A stretch of DNA of 64,000 bases from Lumnitzera littorea (GCA_024138015.1 JAMXBB010000003.1:12296391-12360390); one strand, 5' to 3'; numbered from the stretch's first letter, positions 48,811 through 61,216 are shown. Translations and numbers: made by a program. The notes: a model not told the origin generated them from the sequence alone.

Positions 48811-50300
48811 ATTTAAATTAGATAATTAGGGAAGTCAATTAAGGCGAACATAATAGTGTCTTGAAGTTTTTTTTTTTTTTGTGGTTGCTTTTTTTTTTTG
48901 CTCCTCCTATTTGGGCCAAGTCATGAAGGTTATTCTTTGCATAGTAAATAAAGAAACTTTACGCTTTAATGCACTATCCGCAAACTAGAATCTAACTGCA
49001 GGAATGGACCTTGGCGGTCCCTCCTTCCCCTCCCAACTGGAAAAAAAAATTAATTGCAATGAAGGATTGCACATATTATATGTGTATATTTTTTTTAAAC
49101 AAATTTTAATATAATTATAAATTTAGCCCCTAGGTTATATGGTTCTGCATCTGTCCATAGATCCAAGTATAATGTTATTTTATTAAGATTTATCAAATTT
49201 GATTCACATATTCTCTACCTATTTTAAAATAAAGATTGGCACAAAAAATTTATGCAAATATAGTATTAAAGCCTTTCGAGTTTACACTACATTTGGTAGA
49301 GGTTTAGTGGAGGCAGAAAAAATGAACTAAGACATGTTGTGTATAAAATATATACATCTTCTACTAATTCCTCTATCATGCCAATATATTATATTTAATC
49401 CAAATCCAGTCTTTTTTTTTTAAGCCTATTTTTTTTTTTTTGTCATAAGTTTCTATATGCTAATAAATTAATAGAAGATACAACTGAAAATAGGTGTAAT
49501 TATTTACACCTACCTTCTTAGTGGGGGTATAAAGTGGAAGAGGAAAGGAAAAATGAGACTTTGGTTAATGCAGGGAGAATGAGGAAGTAAGGACAATTAG
49601 AGGACACTTTGCTCTTTATAAGCTAAAAGATTCTTCGATTTAAGCCAAGAGGATATAAAATTGTTCACTTAATCCTCCCATAATATTGTTTACAGTAAAA
49701 TATGGAAGGAAATTTTTTTCCTCATTTCATTTGTTTCTCATTATTTCTATTTTTTTTTTCCATTTCTATTCATATTTCCGTATTTCGTCTTATTGTCCCT
49801 TTCTTCTATCGATTTTCCTGCAAAGGATGAAGTCATGCTCTCATCCATCTAGGTTTACTTTTTCTTTTTCTTTTTTCCTTTTAGGTTTTATTGGAAAAAT
49901 AATGATGAAAGCTGCCATTTGGTGGATGATGATGCTCATATACAAGCTACAGTAAGGCTAACTTTCATAGTTAAGTTAAAGAAAACCTTCATCCACATAT
50001 ATAGAAAATAAGTATAAGTAATTTATTTATGCATATGACTGATTTTGTATTGTTTTGAATAAGTAATTTCTAGCATCAATATCTTTTAAGTGGTCCAAGT
50101 GTATTAATTTAAAAATTCAAGATTTTTCTATATTATTGATGGCTTTCAAGGAATATCATTGTAATATTGTTTTCTTTTTAGCTTAAAAGGATAATGGCAT
50201 TGCTTAAAACAAAATATCAATACATACATATTTACATAACATCAACCATTGCCCCCTTCTGCAAGGGGTTCTATAAGCAGATTCATCAAAATTTGTCCAA
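48811..50300. other. AT-rich intergenic DNA, nothing recognised
   Basis: Several T-rich runs (near 48868-48880, 48889-48899, 49413-49440). An open frame of 89 codons near 49686 consists mainly of Phe, Ser and Leu from T-rich sequence and shows no family feature. Confidence 0.5.
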
Positions 50301-50309
50301 TCAACTACC

Positions 50310-50500
50310 TTTCTTACATTTCTTATACAACTAGAACCCACAAGATCTTAGATGAGGGTTTCCTTTACAAAATTTGAAGGAGGTGTAATGTGATGTTGAA
50401 AAGCTCCCTCATAGATCTTTACTCGTCTAGCCATGTAATCAACCATGCGATTGATTTTATACAAAACTTGTCGAAGTGTCCATTCCTTCAATTAGCAAAG
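50310..50500 (-). pseudogene. RNase H-like (RVT_3) remnant, probably from a LINE
   Basis: On the minus strand one frame reads LKEWTLRQVLYKINRMVDYM followed by ARRVKIYEGAFQHH and ITPPSNFVKETLI before a stop. The N-R-x-V-D-x-(M/L)-A-R element followed by a short linker and a PP motif is typical of the C-terminal part of plant RVT_3 RNase H-like domains in LINE-derived proteins. Upstream catalytic parts were not found. Whether it came from a LINE or a host RNase H-like gene cannot be told. Confidence 0.5.
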
Positions 50501-51235
50501 ACTTTCCTTGCACAAGGTAACAACTTTTTATATTTCATGTGAATTGTAATATGTGATTTTAGATATTGTACAGTAGTACTTGAGTTTGATTCAATTTCAA
50601 TCACTTTGATTGTTTCAAATTACTCTCCCTATTGATGTAAGGCCTGTTAATGTATCAATCAATCCATCTTTGTTTAACTTAACCTAATTTTCTTTGGGCA
50701 CTATCCATGTATGCTCAGTTTGTTGCACTTGAAAAAAGTGTCTCTTTCATTTTAGTATGCTCGAGTGTTCATGTGCAAGTCTTCTAACAGTTTGGCAGAT
50801 GTTAGTTGTGACAAGCTCTAAATTGTGAAGGCTTTGATTATGAAGCAATCAACTAAACCATAGGAAGAGTCCAAAGAGGAATGCTTTTAGGGGGTGAGCT
50901 AAGTATCTTTCCTTCTTTGTTAAATGTATATTTTTCTTAGCCTAGTAAAACATGTTCCCATTTATATTTTTTGCATATAAGTCCTCTTGTTAAAAAACAT
51001 GTACATGCTGTTTTATTTCTAAACAATTGTAAAAAGCATGATGCACATAACCATACCTAAGATACTTTGCATCTTGAATAATGTATCAACTCCTTAGGTT
51101 TTGTGCTGATGGTAAAGAGTTTGTGAGAATTCTCCACACCAATAACTTGATTTTTGGTAGGTGTAGGGATTTCAATAACCATAGCCATTGGTTGCTTTCA
51201 CCCTCTTTACTTGTGTCTACTAAATTATATAGATT
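50501..51235. other. Intergenic DNA, nothing recognised
   Basis: No coding motif or repeat is supported. A 60-codon open frame near 51081 runs into the start of element G's LTR and has no family feature. Confidence 0.45.
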
Positions 51236-51720
51236 TGCTAGAGTAATCTCATCCTATTGGTAGTCGATTTTCGCTCATCTGATATACTTGGTCATTCGGC
51301 TGCTAATATGCTGGGTAGTCGAATCTCTCAGCATATTACTATATAGATGATATACGTGATTTTTGCTAAGTAGAATAAATCCGTTTCTAATTTGAATTCA
51401 AGTCTATGGTGTGAATGATTATCACAAGCACGGTTATATAATATAAACGCCTACTCTCCTTACATATTAGAGGAGATGTCAAATCAAGAAGCTTTCACAT
51501 GTTTCAATAGTTATTTCGACAACTGTCTTAGATACTATAACCATCTATAAATATTGGAAATAAACTTTGTAAGAACTTTCTAAAACTTTTTACTTACTCA
51601 CACATTTTTCATACAAAGTTTCTTTACTAACTTAGGCATCAGAGTAGCTACACCGAACTAGCCCCGATACTAAGCATTACACTTTCTTTTACAGGATTTT
51701 CCCTCATCTTAAAATTCACC
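51236..51720 (+). repeat. Element G 5' LTR (boundaries approximate)
   Basis: The tail GACTTAGGCATCAGAGT...GGATTTTCCCTCATC near 51630-51710, with a TTTTACAGG just upstream, matches the usual end of Tat-type LTRs. CTATAAATATTGG at about 51547-51559 is a TATA-like box. The start at TGCTAGAGTAATCTCATCC (51236) is a guess based on its resemblance to common Tat LTR starts. Confidence 0.5.
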
Positions 51721-51728
51721 AATAATAT

Positions 51729-51749
51729 TTGGCACCGTTTATTTTTTCC
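51729..51749 (+). other. Element G primer-binding site
   Basis: TTGGCACCGTTTATTTTTTCC matches the Tat-type PBS pattern TTGGCGCCGTCTGTGGGAA at its first part, with decay in the second. It lies between the LTR tail and gag. Confidence 0.6.
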
Positions 51750-53213
51750 TAAACGTACCTACATAGCTAAAACAAGAGCGTCTAAGAGTGCAGGTACTGG
51801 CACTACCTCTTAACACCTTGAAGGAGGGAGTCGGCATACTGATAAGCAGCAATTGGCTAGACTCGAGCAACTTTATCTCGACTTAGCCAAAGTAAACCAA
51901 GAATTAAACAAAAAACACAAGTAAGTCCTTAACCTCCTCCATAGTAATATTCACCTAAATCTGACCCAAAATAAAGACTAAGGCAATCACGATGCTGAAA
52001 AAAGTGATGATTCCATTTATTCACTTAAGTTACGAAAAAAGCAAGCCAAGAATATGATAGGACCTTCAACTCCTACTTTTAAAAGGAATGACAAAGGTAA
52101 GCAACTGCAGCAGGTGCACCAAGCGGGTCCTTTACATATCAACACCCCTGCTCCCTAAGCAAGCAATTCTAAATTAAAAAGAGTCCCTTTGTTTTAAAGA
52201 TTTTAGGGGAAGTAATATCTCGGTACATCAAGTTGCTACAATTTAAGACATATGATGGAATGAAGGATCCCGAAGACCACTTGGAGTACTACTATATGTT
52301 GGCTAAGTTTCATGGCTTGAGTAATGTAGTGCCCAATCAAGATTTTCCTTCAACATTGAGGAATGTAGCCAGTACATGGTTCAAACATTTGAAACCAAAT
52401 ATCATTTTCTATTTTGATGAACTAGCAAAAGTGTTCCTTTAACACTTCCTTGCAAGAAAACTTCTTGTTAATAACTCATCAATCCTTAACACCATTAAAC
52501 AAAAGTCTAATAAGTCAATCAAGGACTATTTGGCTTGATTTATGGTCAAGACAGTTCAAATCCTAGAACTGGATATGAGTATGGCCCTTAACGCCATAAT
52601 CGATGGAGTCAAGCCCCATGGAGGCTTTTTGAAGTCTTTTATAAAGAACAAGCCAAAAAATTTTGTTGAGTTTAAGGTTAAAGCCACCTTATACATCTAT
52701 TAGGAAGACAACATAAAGGCATGACGAGAGGCCCATCAGAGCAGGGGAGATGGAAAGAACGATAAGCAAAAAAATGCAAAGGATAGACTTGGCATAGATA
52801 ATTACCATAGTTCAAATGCTGACAGGAAGAGGCCGGGGATCTCGACATACTCATCCTATATGCCTGTCAATCATCCAATCTTAAACATTTTGATAGAGGT
52901 ACGTAGGGAGAGAGGCATCCTTTAGTGACCACAAAGAATAAGAAGGAATCACTCAAGGAGAAACTCCAACAAGTACTGTAATTTCCACCATGGCAAAGGT
53001 TAAAATATAGATTAGTGCATTTAACTCAAGAATCTAATTGAAGTTGAATCTAATTGAAGATGAGATCTAACGTAGGCACTTGCACAAGTTCTTAGCGCAT
53101 GATGCTAAGAATATAGAAAGACCATCTCAAAGGAGACGTGAGGAATAAGAGAATGACACACGGTTAGCAGTAGTCGTGAGAGATGCAAGAGATGTGAATT
53201 CCAGCAGAGCACC
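51750..53213 (+). pseudogene. Element G gag (decayed)
   Basis: The gag core is open at 52233-52442 (YDGMKDPEDHLEYYYMLAKF, then FPSTLRNVASTWFKHLKPN) and continues past a stop with SNKSIKDYLA and VKPHGGFLKSFIKNKPKNF to about 52700. This is the conserved capsid-like region of Tat elements. A zinc-knuckle-like KYCNFHHGKG...CI block lies at 52975-53035. Stops replace Gln and Trp codons. The reading reaches 53213, where H is inserted. Confidence 0.8.
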
Positions 53214-53290
53214 TATCGAGTCTAATTTTTCAATTTCTATTTAAAATCGATTTCCTCATTTCCGATTAATACTAAACCTACGTGAGGTCT
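53214..53290 (-). repeat. Element H 3' LTR remnant
   Basis: About 75 bp (TATCGAGTCTAATTTTTCAA and onward to ACTAAACCT) match 58688-58762 with a handful of transitions. Homology stops abruptly near 53287. Confidence 0.85.
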
Positions 53291-53641
53291 TCCTGGTTTT
53301 TGCTTGGTTCATTAGATCTGGGCAAAATGCATAAAGAAAAGTGTATGTAAGGAAAACAGAACTAAAACACAACATAGGAAAGAAACGAACTAAGATCTTA
53401 TTGAATAAATGGAAGTAGATCTCAAATGAGATAAAGGCTTAACTAATTTTGAATGAAAGGTTCGACAATATATTCGAAACGATGACTATTGAAAATAAAA
53501 ATTCAGAAAATACTAACTACGGGTCACCCTTTACCTTAGGGAAGACCTGTTACCATTCGTCGGGATGGACAGCTGGTTATTCAAATGGTGCTAAAACTTG
53601 TATGGCGAGCTTGTTAATCCTTCTTTGCCAAATTTCAGGGC
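53291..53641 (-). other. Element H deletion-junction tract
   Basis: About 350 bp between the LTR remnant and the protease-side reading. It has only faint resemblance to the LTR (a TACC(A/C)ATT(A/C)GTC(A/G)GGAT word near 53551, compared with 59115) and no coding motif. It probably marks where pol and the 5' portion of the 3' LTR were lost. Confidence 0.4.
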
Positions 53642-54800
53642 TTAAGTCTCTTCCCGTATGAATGTCTTAGCTAGCGGTGGAAAGGTCATCGAGGTATGGT
53701 ATAATCTATTACCTCTCTTTCCCCTCGCTTGTTTCTTCTGGAATTCTTCTGCCAAGGTAGGATTATAGCCAAGGCTGTAGGTGCTGATTTGGCCTTCCTT
53801 GAACTCTATTCTTCTATCTTCTTCTCTATCGAGACTAGTAATCATGCTTACTTCTTCAAACATTTGTAAGCCCAACTCTTCTTGTCCTTTACTTCCTATG
53901 TAGGGTATGGTCGTTTCCTTATAGATTTCATAATCTTAATCTCTCAGAATTGTAATCACATGGCCATTTGAGATAAACTTCAGCTTTTGGTGCAAGCTCG
54001 AGGGTATAGCCCCTGTTGCATGAATCCAAGGTCTTCCCAAGAGTAAATTGAAAGATCTTTGAATGTCCATGACTTGGAATCGAATAGTAAAGTATTGAAG
54101 GCCAATATTCATAGATAAATCTATCTCCCTTATAATCTCTCTTCTAGAACCATCAAAGGCCTTAATTGTTTTGGAAGAAGGCCTAATTATAGACTTATCA
54201 ATGCTCAGCAAATCTAAGGTGGCGAGTGGGCAGATGTTCAGCAATGATCCATTGTCAATAAGCACCCTAGTGATGATTATGTCATTACACCTTACCATGA
54301 TAAAGAGTGACTTTGTATGCTTGTTCCCTTCTTCGCCTAATTCTTTAACTGAAAAAGAAAGTTGATCCATTGCGAGGACGGAATTAGTAACTAGTCTTAT
54401 CTTCTCAGTTGGAATTTCGTGAGGGACCTTCACCTCCTTTAAAGTATGAAATAAAGCCTCCCTATGTGGTTCAAATGTGATCAACAAGATCATAAACGAT
54501 ATTTGTGCAAGAATCTTACTAAGATGGTCCATGATCTTATACTCACTAGATTTAATCATCTTGGTAAAGGCTGGTAGCCCTTCAATGTATTCAGCTGTCG
54601 TCTTATCATTTGATTCTCCCAGTATGACCTTCCTCCCATGCTCTTCTCTTGGGTGGTAAATATTTCCCAATTGAGTAATGGCCCTTACCAAAGGACTTAG
54701 TTTTTCTTGATTTACTAGGTGATAGTTAAATGGGGCAGCCTTGTAATTTTCTGGTGCCAATGGTACGTGAAATGCGTACCTCTTCACTTTTGGAGTCTGG
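53642..54800 (-). pseudogene. Element H protease region
   Basis: A 283-codon open frame (54787-53936) is the longest in the window. It has a gag-pro linker (YAFHVPLAPENYKAAPFNYH), then the aspartic protease: RVLIDNGSLLNICPLATL with DNGS as active site, and LLGRPWIHATGAIPSSLHQK near its end. After one stop the frame goes on to about 53642 (MGLQMFEEV... to YHTSMTFPPLAKTF), the region before RT in Tat/Ogre elements. RT itself is missing. This is the best preserved retroelement coding segment here. Confidence 0.85.
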
Positions 54801-56225
54801 TTGTTGGTATAAAACTCAAAGACCCTAGGCTTCTTATCTGAATTAAAGACATTGATGATACAGCCATAAAAAAGTCATACCAATCATCGGCTCATGGTTA
54901 GGTAGAGGATTATTATTAACGTTAGGAATCGAGGCTTCTACAAAATCTAACTACACTGTCCCTTCATCTATCAAGTCTTGAATTTTATTCCTTAGCCTCC
55001 AGCATGCATCGGTCGAATGCCCTACTTGTCTACAATGGTATTCGCACTTTACTATGGGGTCAAAGATTCTTAGCCAGTATCAATCATTAGGAAGTTCGTA
55101 TTGTATTAAATTATCCTTTTGTAACTTCTTGAAAACTTGACTTAAGGGGACCGGTATCTTGATAAATTGTCTATAGGTCCTATTAGCTTGAGGCTGGTCT
55201 CTAAATTGTTGTTGAGTCGAAGGAGGATTCGTCTTGAAAGTGACTTAAGCATTTGGTCTGACATTTGAGTTTACCATGCCGACCCTAGAGTCTTTAGGCT
55301 TGCTGTCAGCTGGTCTAGGACCAGATGATGACACTGGTGGTCTTCTATCTGGTAGCTCTTGAAGCTTGCCGGAAGAGACAGCACTTTCAATCCTGTACCC
55401 TGCTGCTACGACTTCAACAAAATTGGACAAAGCTTGCCTGATGAGATGGGAGAAGTAGGGCCTTTCTAAGGTGTTAATGAAAGCTAATGTGAGCTCCTTC
55501 TCGGTAGTAGGAGTAGAGATTCTTGTAGTTAAGGACCTCCACCTTTGAGCATATTCTTTAAACAATTCATTATTCTTCTTCCGTAGGGCAACTAGGTCCA
55601 TCATAGTCGGAGCTACTTCTACGTTGAACTTATATTGTTCGTAAAATGCCCTAGCAAGTTTCTCCCATGTATTTATCTAGTTTAGATCGAGCTAGGCGTA
55701 CCAAGTAAGGGCCAGTCCGAGCAGACTATCTTAGAATGTCTGTACCATGAGTGAATCATACTGAACATATTTACCTATCTTCCTGATGTACAACTTGGTA
55801 TAGAGCTTGGGGCAGCTCACCCCTGTATACTTTTCAAACTCTAGTACCTTAAACTTCTTAAGGTATGATCCGACGTCGTATGTAGAAAACTTGGTGATCT
55901 CTACCTGTTCAAATCCATCATACCTTATAAGTGCTTTCATCTTCTCAACTATTTGTTGCACTAGTTTCTTTTCTAGTTCTTTCAAGCTATCTGTACTAGG
56001 CCCTTAGTCAATTGGTCTTAGGGCCACATACGTGTCAGGTTTGAAGGTCGGGTTGTCTTTCGGGTAGACTCCTTCTAATTCAAATGGGTCTTTTGGATAT
56101 TCATGCTCTGCTTCGGGAGCTTGTGTATTTTTCCCATAATGGGTCTTAGAGCTTTCTTCATTAGCTGATGCTGTGGCTTGCAGCAAAGCAATGCTGTCTG
56201 CTAAGAAGCTTATTTGTTCTGCCAT
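54801..56225 (-). pseudogene. Element H gag (few stops)
   Basis: Starts with ATG at 56225 (MAEQISFLADSIALLQATAS). The conserved core follows: GSYLKKFKVLEFEKYTGVSC near 55880-55820, then open frame 55604-55245 with ELFKEYAQRWRSLTTRI and FINTLERPYFSHLIRQAL. A zinc knuckle, CEYHCRQVGHSTDACW, lies near 55045-55000 with Cys and His residues intact. About half a dozen stops, mostly at expected Gln or Trp codons, interrupt it. Confidence 0.8.
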
Positions 56226-58660
56226 CTTCTCTATAGCCTTTTCTTTAGAACGAAACCTCAGCTCGAAGGGATCATTGATCTCGGGTTCTCCATCATTTCC
56301 CTAAGTAGTGGCCATCCTGGTCTAAGAACGTGTTCTGATCGGACTTCTCTGAAAGACTTAACGTTTGGGAGCTATCTTGAAATTTTACCCGATTATTTTT
56401 CACCAACTTAGTAAAGGGTTAGTATATATTACATTTTTCTAGAAAAAAGTTATTATTTATATAAATGTAGGATGCGTATCACACGAATGCAACGAAAAAT
56501 TAAGGATCAGTAAGAGACCTTTGATGTGGCAAAACCTAACTAATTGTATTAATTTTTGCAGCTGTGAAGCTTTACATCACTTATTCTATTTGAAAAGGGA
56601 ATTCTAAAGAAGAAAACATTAAAAGAGCTTAAAATCTAAAATCTAATCATCCTATGGCTAATGGGCTCATCTTGCATCTTTTTCCTCTTTCAGATCTTGG
56701 GAGCCTCCTCTTCTTTGCCCTTAGTCCTCTTCAGTTGTGCCTCCAATGCCTTTATCTTCTGGTGATACTCTTCACAACGGATCTCCAACTCTTACTCTCT
56801 TTTAGTCGTTCTCTCAGGTTCAGCTTCGACTTGAACTTCTCCCTTCTCTTTGTTTTCTTCCATATCTTTCAGCCTTTTTAGTTGGTGATAGAGAAGTCCT
56901 TTGGTTGTCTAGCTCCTGCCTACTATCTCCTTAGTGGTAGGGGTCGTCTTTCCTATGCACCAAAGTGCTCGGATACTTAGGAGCTTGGCTACTTTGTCAG
57001 CAATCAACATGCTGGGGTCATGAAAGTCTAATGAGATAGTTTCTAACGATGGTATAGGGATCATGTCCGCAATGAGTCCATTGGCTGGGACGTATTCGGT
57101 GTAGAGGTTGAAGCCGATTAGGGGGAGCTCCTTGAAGTTTTCACACCCTCTTATCATTGCCTTGCTTGCAAACCACTTAGGTGTCAATAATAACTCTTCT
57201 ACTTTCATACTTTGAAAATATTGGACCTAGTAGCGGCTAGCCATATTTTCTGGTAGCTCAATTCTTTCTTAAAAAAACTTGATGAGATCGTATTGCTAAG
57301 GAAACTCAACCTAATTGAAATCAAGTTGGTAACTTCTCATGTGGCTAATGAACCACACCACTAGTAGGATCATATTAGTCTTCAGATCTCCTCATTTCTT
57401 TCTCTTGAGATGGTTTAATGACCGGATCTGCTCAACTAGAAGGGCTAAGACAAATGATTTCCCTTCAAGAAATTGGGTTACAAGTTTTGCGATTCTAAAG
57501 TAGACCCGGTATCTATCATCAGGGAACAAGATAATATTGAAGACCACCAATATGAAAGTGTTGACTCGGTACTAGTGCCATGCTTCTAAGTTTGCACAAA
57601 AAACCTCGCATTTATCTCTATGCTTTAATTCAGTAGAAAACCAGTCCATGACATCCTTTAATTGAACGGTCTTTTCTTGATTTAAAACCCGGTTTATCTC
57701 GGTTTTTCTAATTCCCAACAATTTGCTGAAGATCTTCGGTACTGCAGCTTCTAAGTCTGGGACATAGACATCATCAATGATTGCAGGAGCCCCCAATAAT
57801 TAGGAGTATTATTCTAAAGTTGGGCTTAGTTAATGTGGGCCCATGCAGAAACTGATGGATTTGGGCTCCCATAGGTAAACTAAGGCTCACACTAGAGTGA
57901 TGTTTATGGAGATCTTTTGTAAGAAGAGGATGGGCCTAATCCTATTCTTGATAAACTCCTACTTATCTAGGCTGAAGAGTCGAAACAACATCTGAAGCAA
58001 TATTTGAGGCCAATGTAGTAGGTAGGCATGAATTACTTCAAAGGGCTCTTGACTTGATCTAGCCATCACTATGTAAAAATCAAAATCAAAATTACATTAC
58101 AACCTATTCTAAACTTCATACAGAATTATTACAAATTATCTACAAGGAAATATTACAACTACAACTTCACAATTGCCCTTATCCATTTAGGTTTGCCACA
58201 TCATAGGTTCTTGTGATTTTTTTGAAAAAAAAAAAGTTTTAATGTAATGCAAAAGACGAGTTCTAAAGGTCTTTAAGTTCTGCAACCACTGTGTTTTTTC
58301 AAAGCAACAATTATGTGGTTGTATTTGAACTTGAGTGAGGTAGCATGATCAGCCCCGGAAGGTGGTTATCCTACAACATCCGAAGCTTACATAATGGCCT
58401 CCCTCCTAAGGTCCTAAGACGGCTTGGTTCTGACCATATCTACCATGCATTTATGATGCAGGAAAAATAAAAATAAAATAAACCTCCAAAACTACCCTCC
58501 TAAAAAAACTACAACAAAAAAGATGTTAGTAAAAAGAAATAAAATAAACAAATATATAAAATAACATACTTAAGTTCTCTCTCTTTTTTTTTTTTATCTT
58601 TTTATTATTTTCTTTTTTAAAAAATAATCCTATTTTCAGTAAATTCTAATGACTAACCCT
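56226..58660 (-). other. Element H leader between PBS and gag
   Basis: About 2.4 kb lie between the PBS and the gag start. Short minus-strand open frames occur at 57208-56909 and 57796-57572. Ogre elements carry an extra ORF1 upstream of gag, and readings such as PKWFASKAMIRGCENFKELP and VPDLEAAVPKIFSKLLGIRK could be remnants of such an ORF. That assignment is inferred from position and not from a recognised domain. Confidence 0.45.
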
Positions 58661-58664
58661 CTAG

Positions 58665-58685
58665 CGTTCCTAGTGGAGTTGCCAA
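58665..58685 (-). other. Element H primer-binding site
   Basis: The minus strand reads GTTTGGCAACTCCACTAGGA directly after the LTR end ...CTCGACA. It resembles the TGGCGACTCCACTGGGGA type found in Ogre/Tat elements. The primer tRNA was not verified. Confidence 0.7.
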
Positions 58686-58687
58686 AC

Positions 58688-61216
58688 TGTCGAGTCTAAT
58701 TTTTCAGTTTCTATTTAAAATTGATTTCCTTATTTCTGGTTAATATTAAACCCTAACCCATTTAATATCAATCTTTGACTAAAGAAATTGGGAAATTCTA
58801 GTTTTTTTATTTAGAAAAATTTTTAGAGTCGCCACCTAACCAAAGTTAGGAAAAGAAAAGAAACCATAACGAATTAGGTAGATTGATTACGATTTGACTA
58901 TTGGTCTTTAATTTCAATTTGAATGAAGAACCAGAGGGTTTCGAGTTCGAGGGCTAACTTATTAAATTCTAATGGGTACCAATATCTATTTATTGAAATT
59001 AGGACTATCCTTCTATTTATAATATTTTTAAAGAAAATAAAATAAAATAATCAAAAGAATAAGAACCTAAGTTACTACAAATTTTATCGTCAGCCCGAAG
59101 ATGCTTACGTACCCATTAGTCAGGATCAGACGATCGTAGTTCTTTCTGAAAACCTTTAACGTGTCGATTGTTTTAATTTTGAAAACCGATCAAGTTAATG
59201 TTATTAGTTTATTTGATTTTAAAAAAAAATTGAAAGGGGGTCCCAACTTATAAGTGATTTAAAAAACTCTCTAAGATACTATATCCTTTTTGTAAAAAAA
59301 AATTCTTTTTTGTCAATTTTTATTTCTTAAAAAAAAAATATTTTTCTACATGAGAATTCCTAAAAAACCTTATCCTAAAAAATTTCTAGATTAATAGATA
59401 TACATGTATATATACATATCATTACTACTAAATAAGTATCTACCTAAATAAATTAGTGATATCATGTAATATTGTCTAATATATAAAAATCAATACTAAT
59501 AAATCTCCTAAACTAATATATTCGTATATTATATCACTAATAGATACTATAATAAGGCATATATATATAAAAAAACCAATCTTAACATTCCCTTATCTAG
59601 TATCTATATATCCCTATATTTATATTATTACTTATTAACTTAAATCAACCTAATCTGTATTAAGACTAATGTTAACAGAAATATCCTTATTATATATATA
59701 AACTATTATACATAAATTATACTAAATTACTTAAAATCTTAATAAACTAACAACATGATACAATATAACAAACAAGAAAATAAAAGAAACAAACAAACAT
59801 TCCAAACCTGATTTGGCTTGTCGTTATGGATTTGGTTGTACAGAATTTGTTACCGGAGTTATGTCGCCTGCTACGTTGTATACAGTGCAATGATGGGTGG
59901 ATTGTGGCATCGCATAGTTGAGTCGCTGTTCTAGCATATAGTCGACGTTGGTGAGTGTCCAACAGTGGATTCGGTTGTTGTTCGTATTTCATCTGGATAA
60001 AACTTAGTGTGGATGAAGTACTGCAATCAGTGAAGATTGGATTGGGCATAGGAGTGGCTGCGTGAAATTGATTCGTATACTTGCTAGTGTGAAGTGCTGG
60101 AGGTTGCCGATGTATGTAAAAGGGGGTACTACTATCGATAGCTGTGCATGGGCGATGATTGAACTGCTGTAGTAGCGTGATAACTTTGGGTGGGGAGGAC
60201 TTAACTGGAGTCAAGCAAGGCTAGTCAACAGTGCGACGATAGTGTTGTGAAGCGATGCTGACATGATTCGTTCAATCATGGAATGTTAGTGCTGATCGCT
60301 ACAATAGCAAGAGAGATAATGGACTGTGGTCAAGGATTGGGGTGTTTGTTGTTACAGCCAAGCTTGCTGTATATGGATAGGAGTTGAATTGGGGTTAGGG
60401 TTACGTTATGACGATGCAGAGTATGATAATGTGTATGTGATAGCAATGCTTACTAGTGTTGGCTTGCACAATCACTGTTGATTGCAGCATGCGTTGTACG
60501 TAGAGGTTGATGATGTAGAGTATGATTGTTGTTCATAGATGTAATTTATTGATGCACAAGAGAGGGTACGACAATTAGTAGTGTTGGGGCTAGTGTGTTT
60601 TGTTTGTCAATCAACGTACCAGGTTGCCACTGCTGTGTTCATATGGCAGTCAATGTTATACGGCTGTGGTTCACTATTTTTGGGTCAACGTTAGGAAAGA
60701 TATTGTGAATTAGAGGAATGCAGTAATGGAGGGATTATGTTGAAGTTGAAAAAACTGCCTCTCTTTTTGGCGTGAAGTGTATTTATAAACCCAAAATAAA
60801 TCACATCAAACCGTATCCAACCGTATCTATTGTTTCTAATTTGATAAAAATTAAATTAGATCTAAGACCTCAAATTAAATTAAATCCAATACAATACTTT
60901 AATGCTTATCCGTTAGGCCGTTGGCCTGTGTCTTGATATTTAGTATAATTAAATTGCACTTAAATTACGTGACTCTAAAAAATATTTATTTGAACTAAAC
61001 TAAAACTAAAATTATTGACCCAAAAATAATTTTCTTCCTAAAAATTTAAAAATCTTTCTAACTTTTTTCTTTTCTCATTTTTTTTTTTGGCATTTTCATC
61101 ATTTGTCATTTTTTATTATGTTTATCCTTTATTATTTTTTATATCATTTTTAAGTTGAGACCCTATTTTAAAAACTAAAACTATAACTACTGGGGGCCAA
61201 AAATTGAGTGTCTACA
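58688..61216 (-). repeat. Element H 5' LTR (2.5 kb)
   Basis: Minus-strand TGTAGACACTC to GACTCGACA, 2529 bp. A TTTATAAATACACTTC box near 60776-60790 is the likely promoter. Downstream of it (about 60760-59820) the sequence is less AT-rich than its surroundings and contains a 155-codon open frame (60214-59747) without a recognisable domain; it may be chance. Confidence 0.85.

Larger units (their letters stand above)
53214..61216 (-). mobile_element. Element H: Ogre/Tat-type element lacking pol, nested in G
   Basis: Bounded by the exact duplication GCACC (53209-53213 and 61217-61221). On the minus strand it has a 2.5-kb 5' LTR (starting TGTAGACACTCAATTTTTGG), a PBS, gag, protease, then a short tract and about 75 bp of the LTR's 3' end. 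RT, RNase H, integrase and most of the 3' LTR are absent. The outer end TA (for TG) at 53214 is one substitution from the paired LTR. The LTR start, gag and the DNGS protease fit the Ogre/Tat group. Confidence 0.85.

Noticed and set aside
49686..49955. 89-codon frame rich in Phe, Ser and Leu
   Set aside because: Produced by T-rich sequence; no conserved motif, no clear promoter, and no plausible mature protein.
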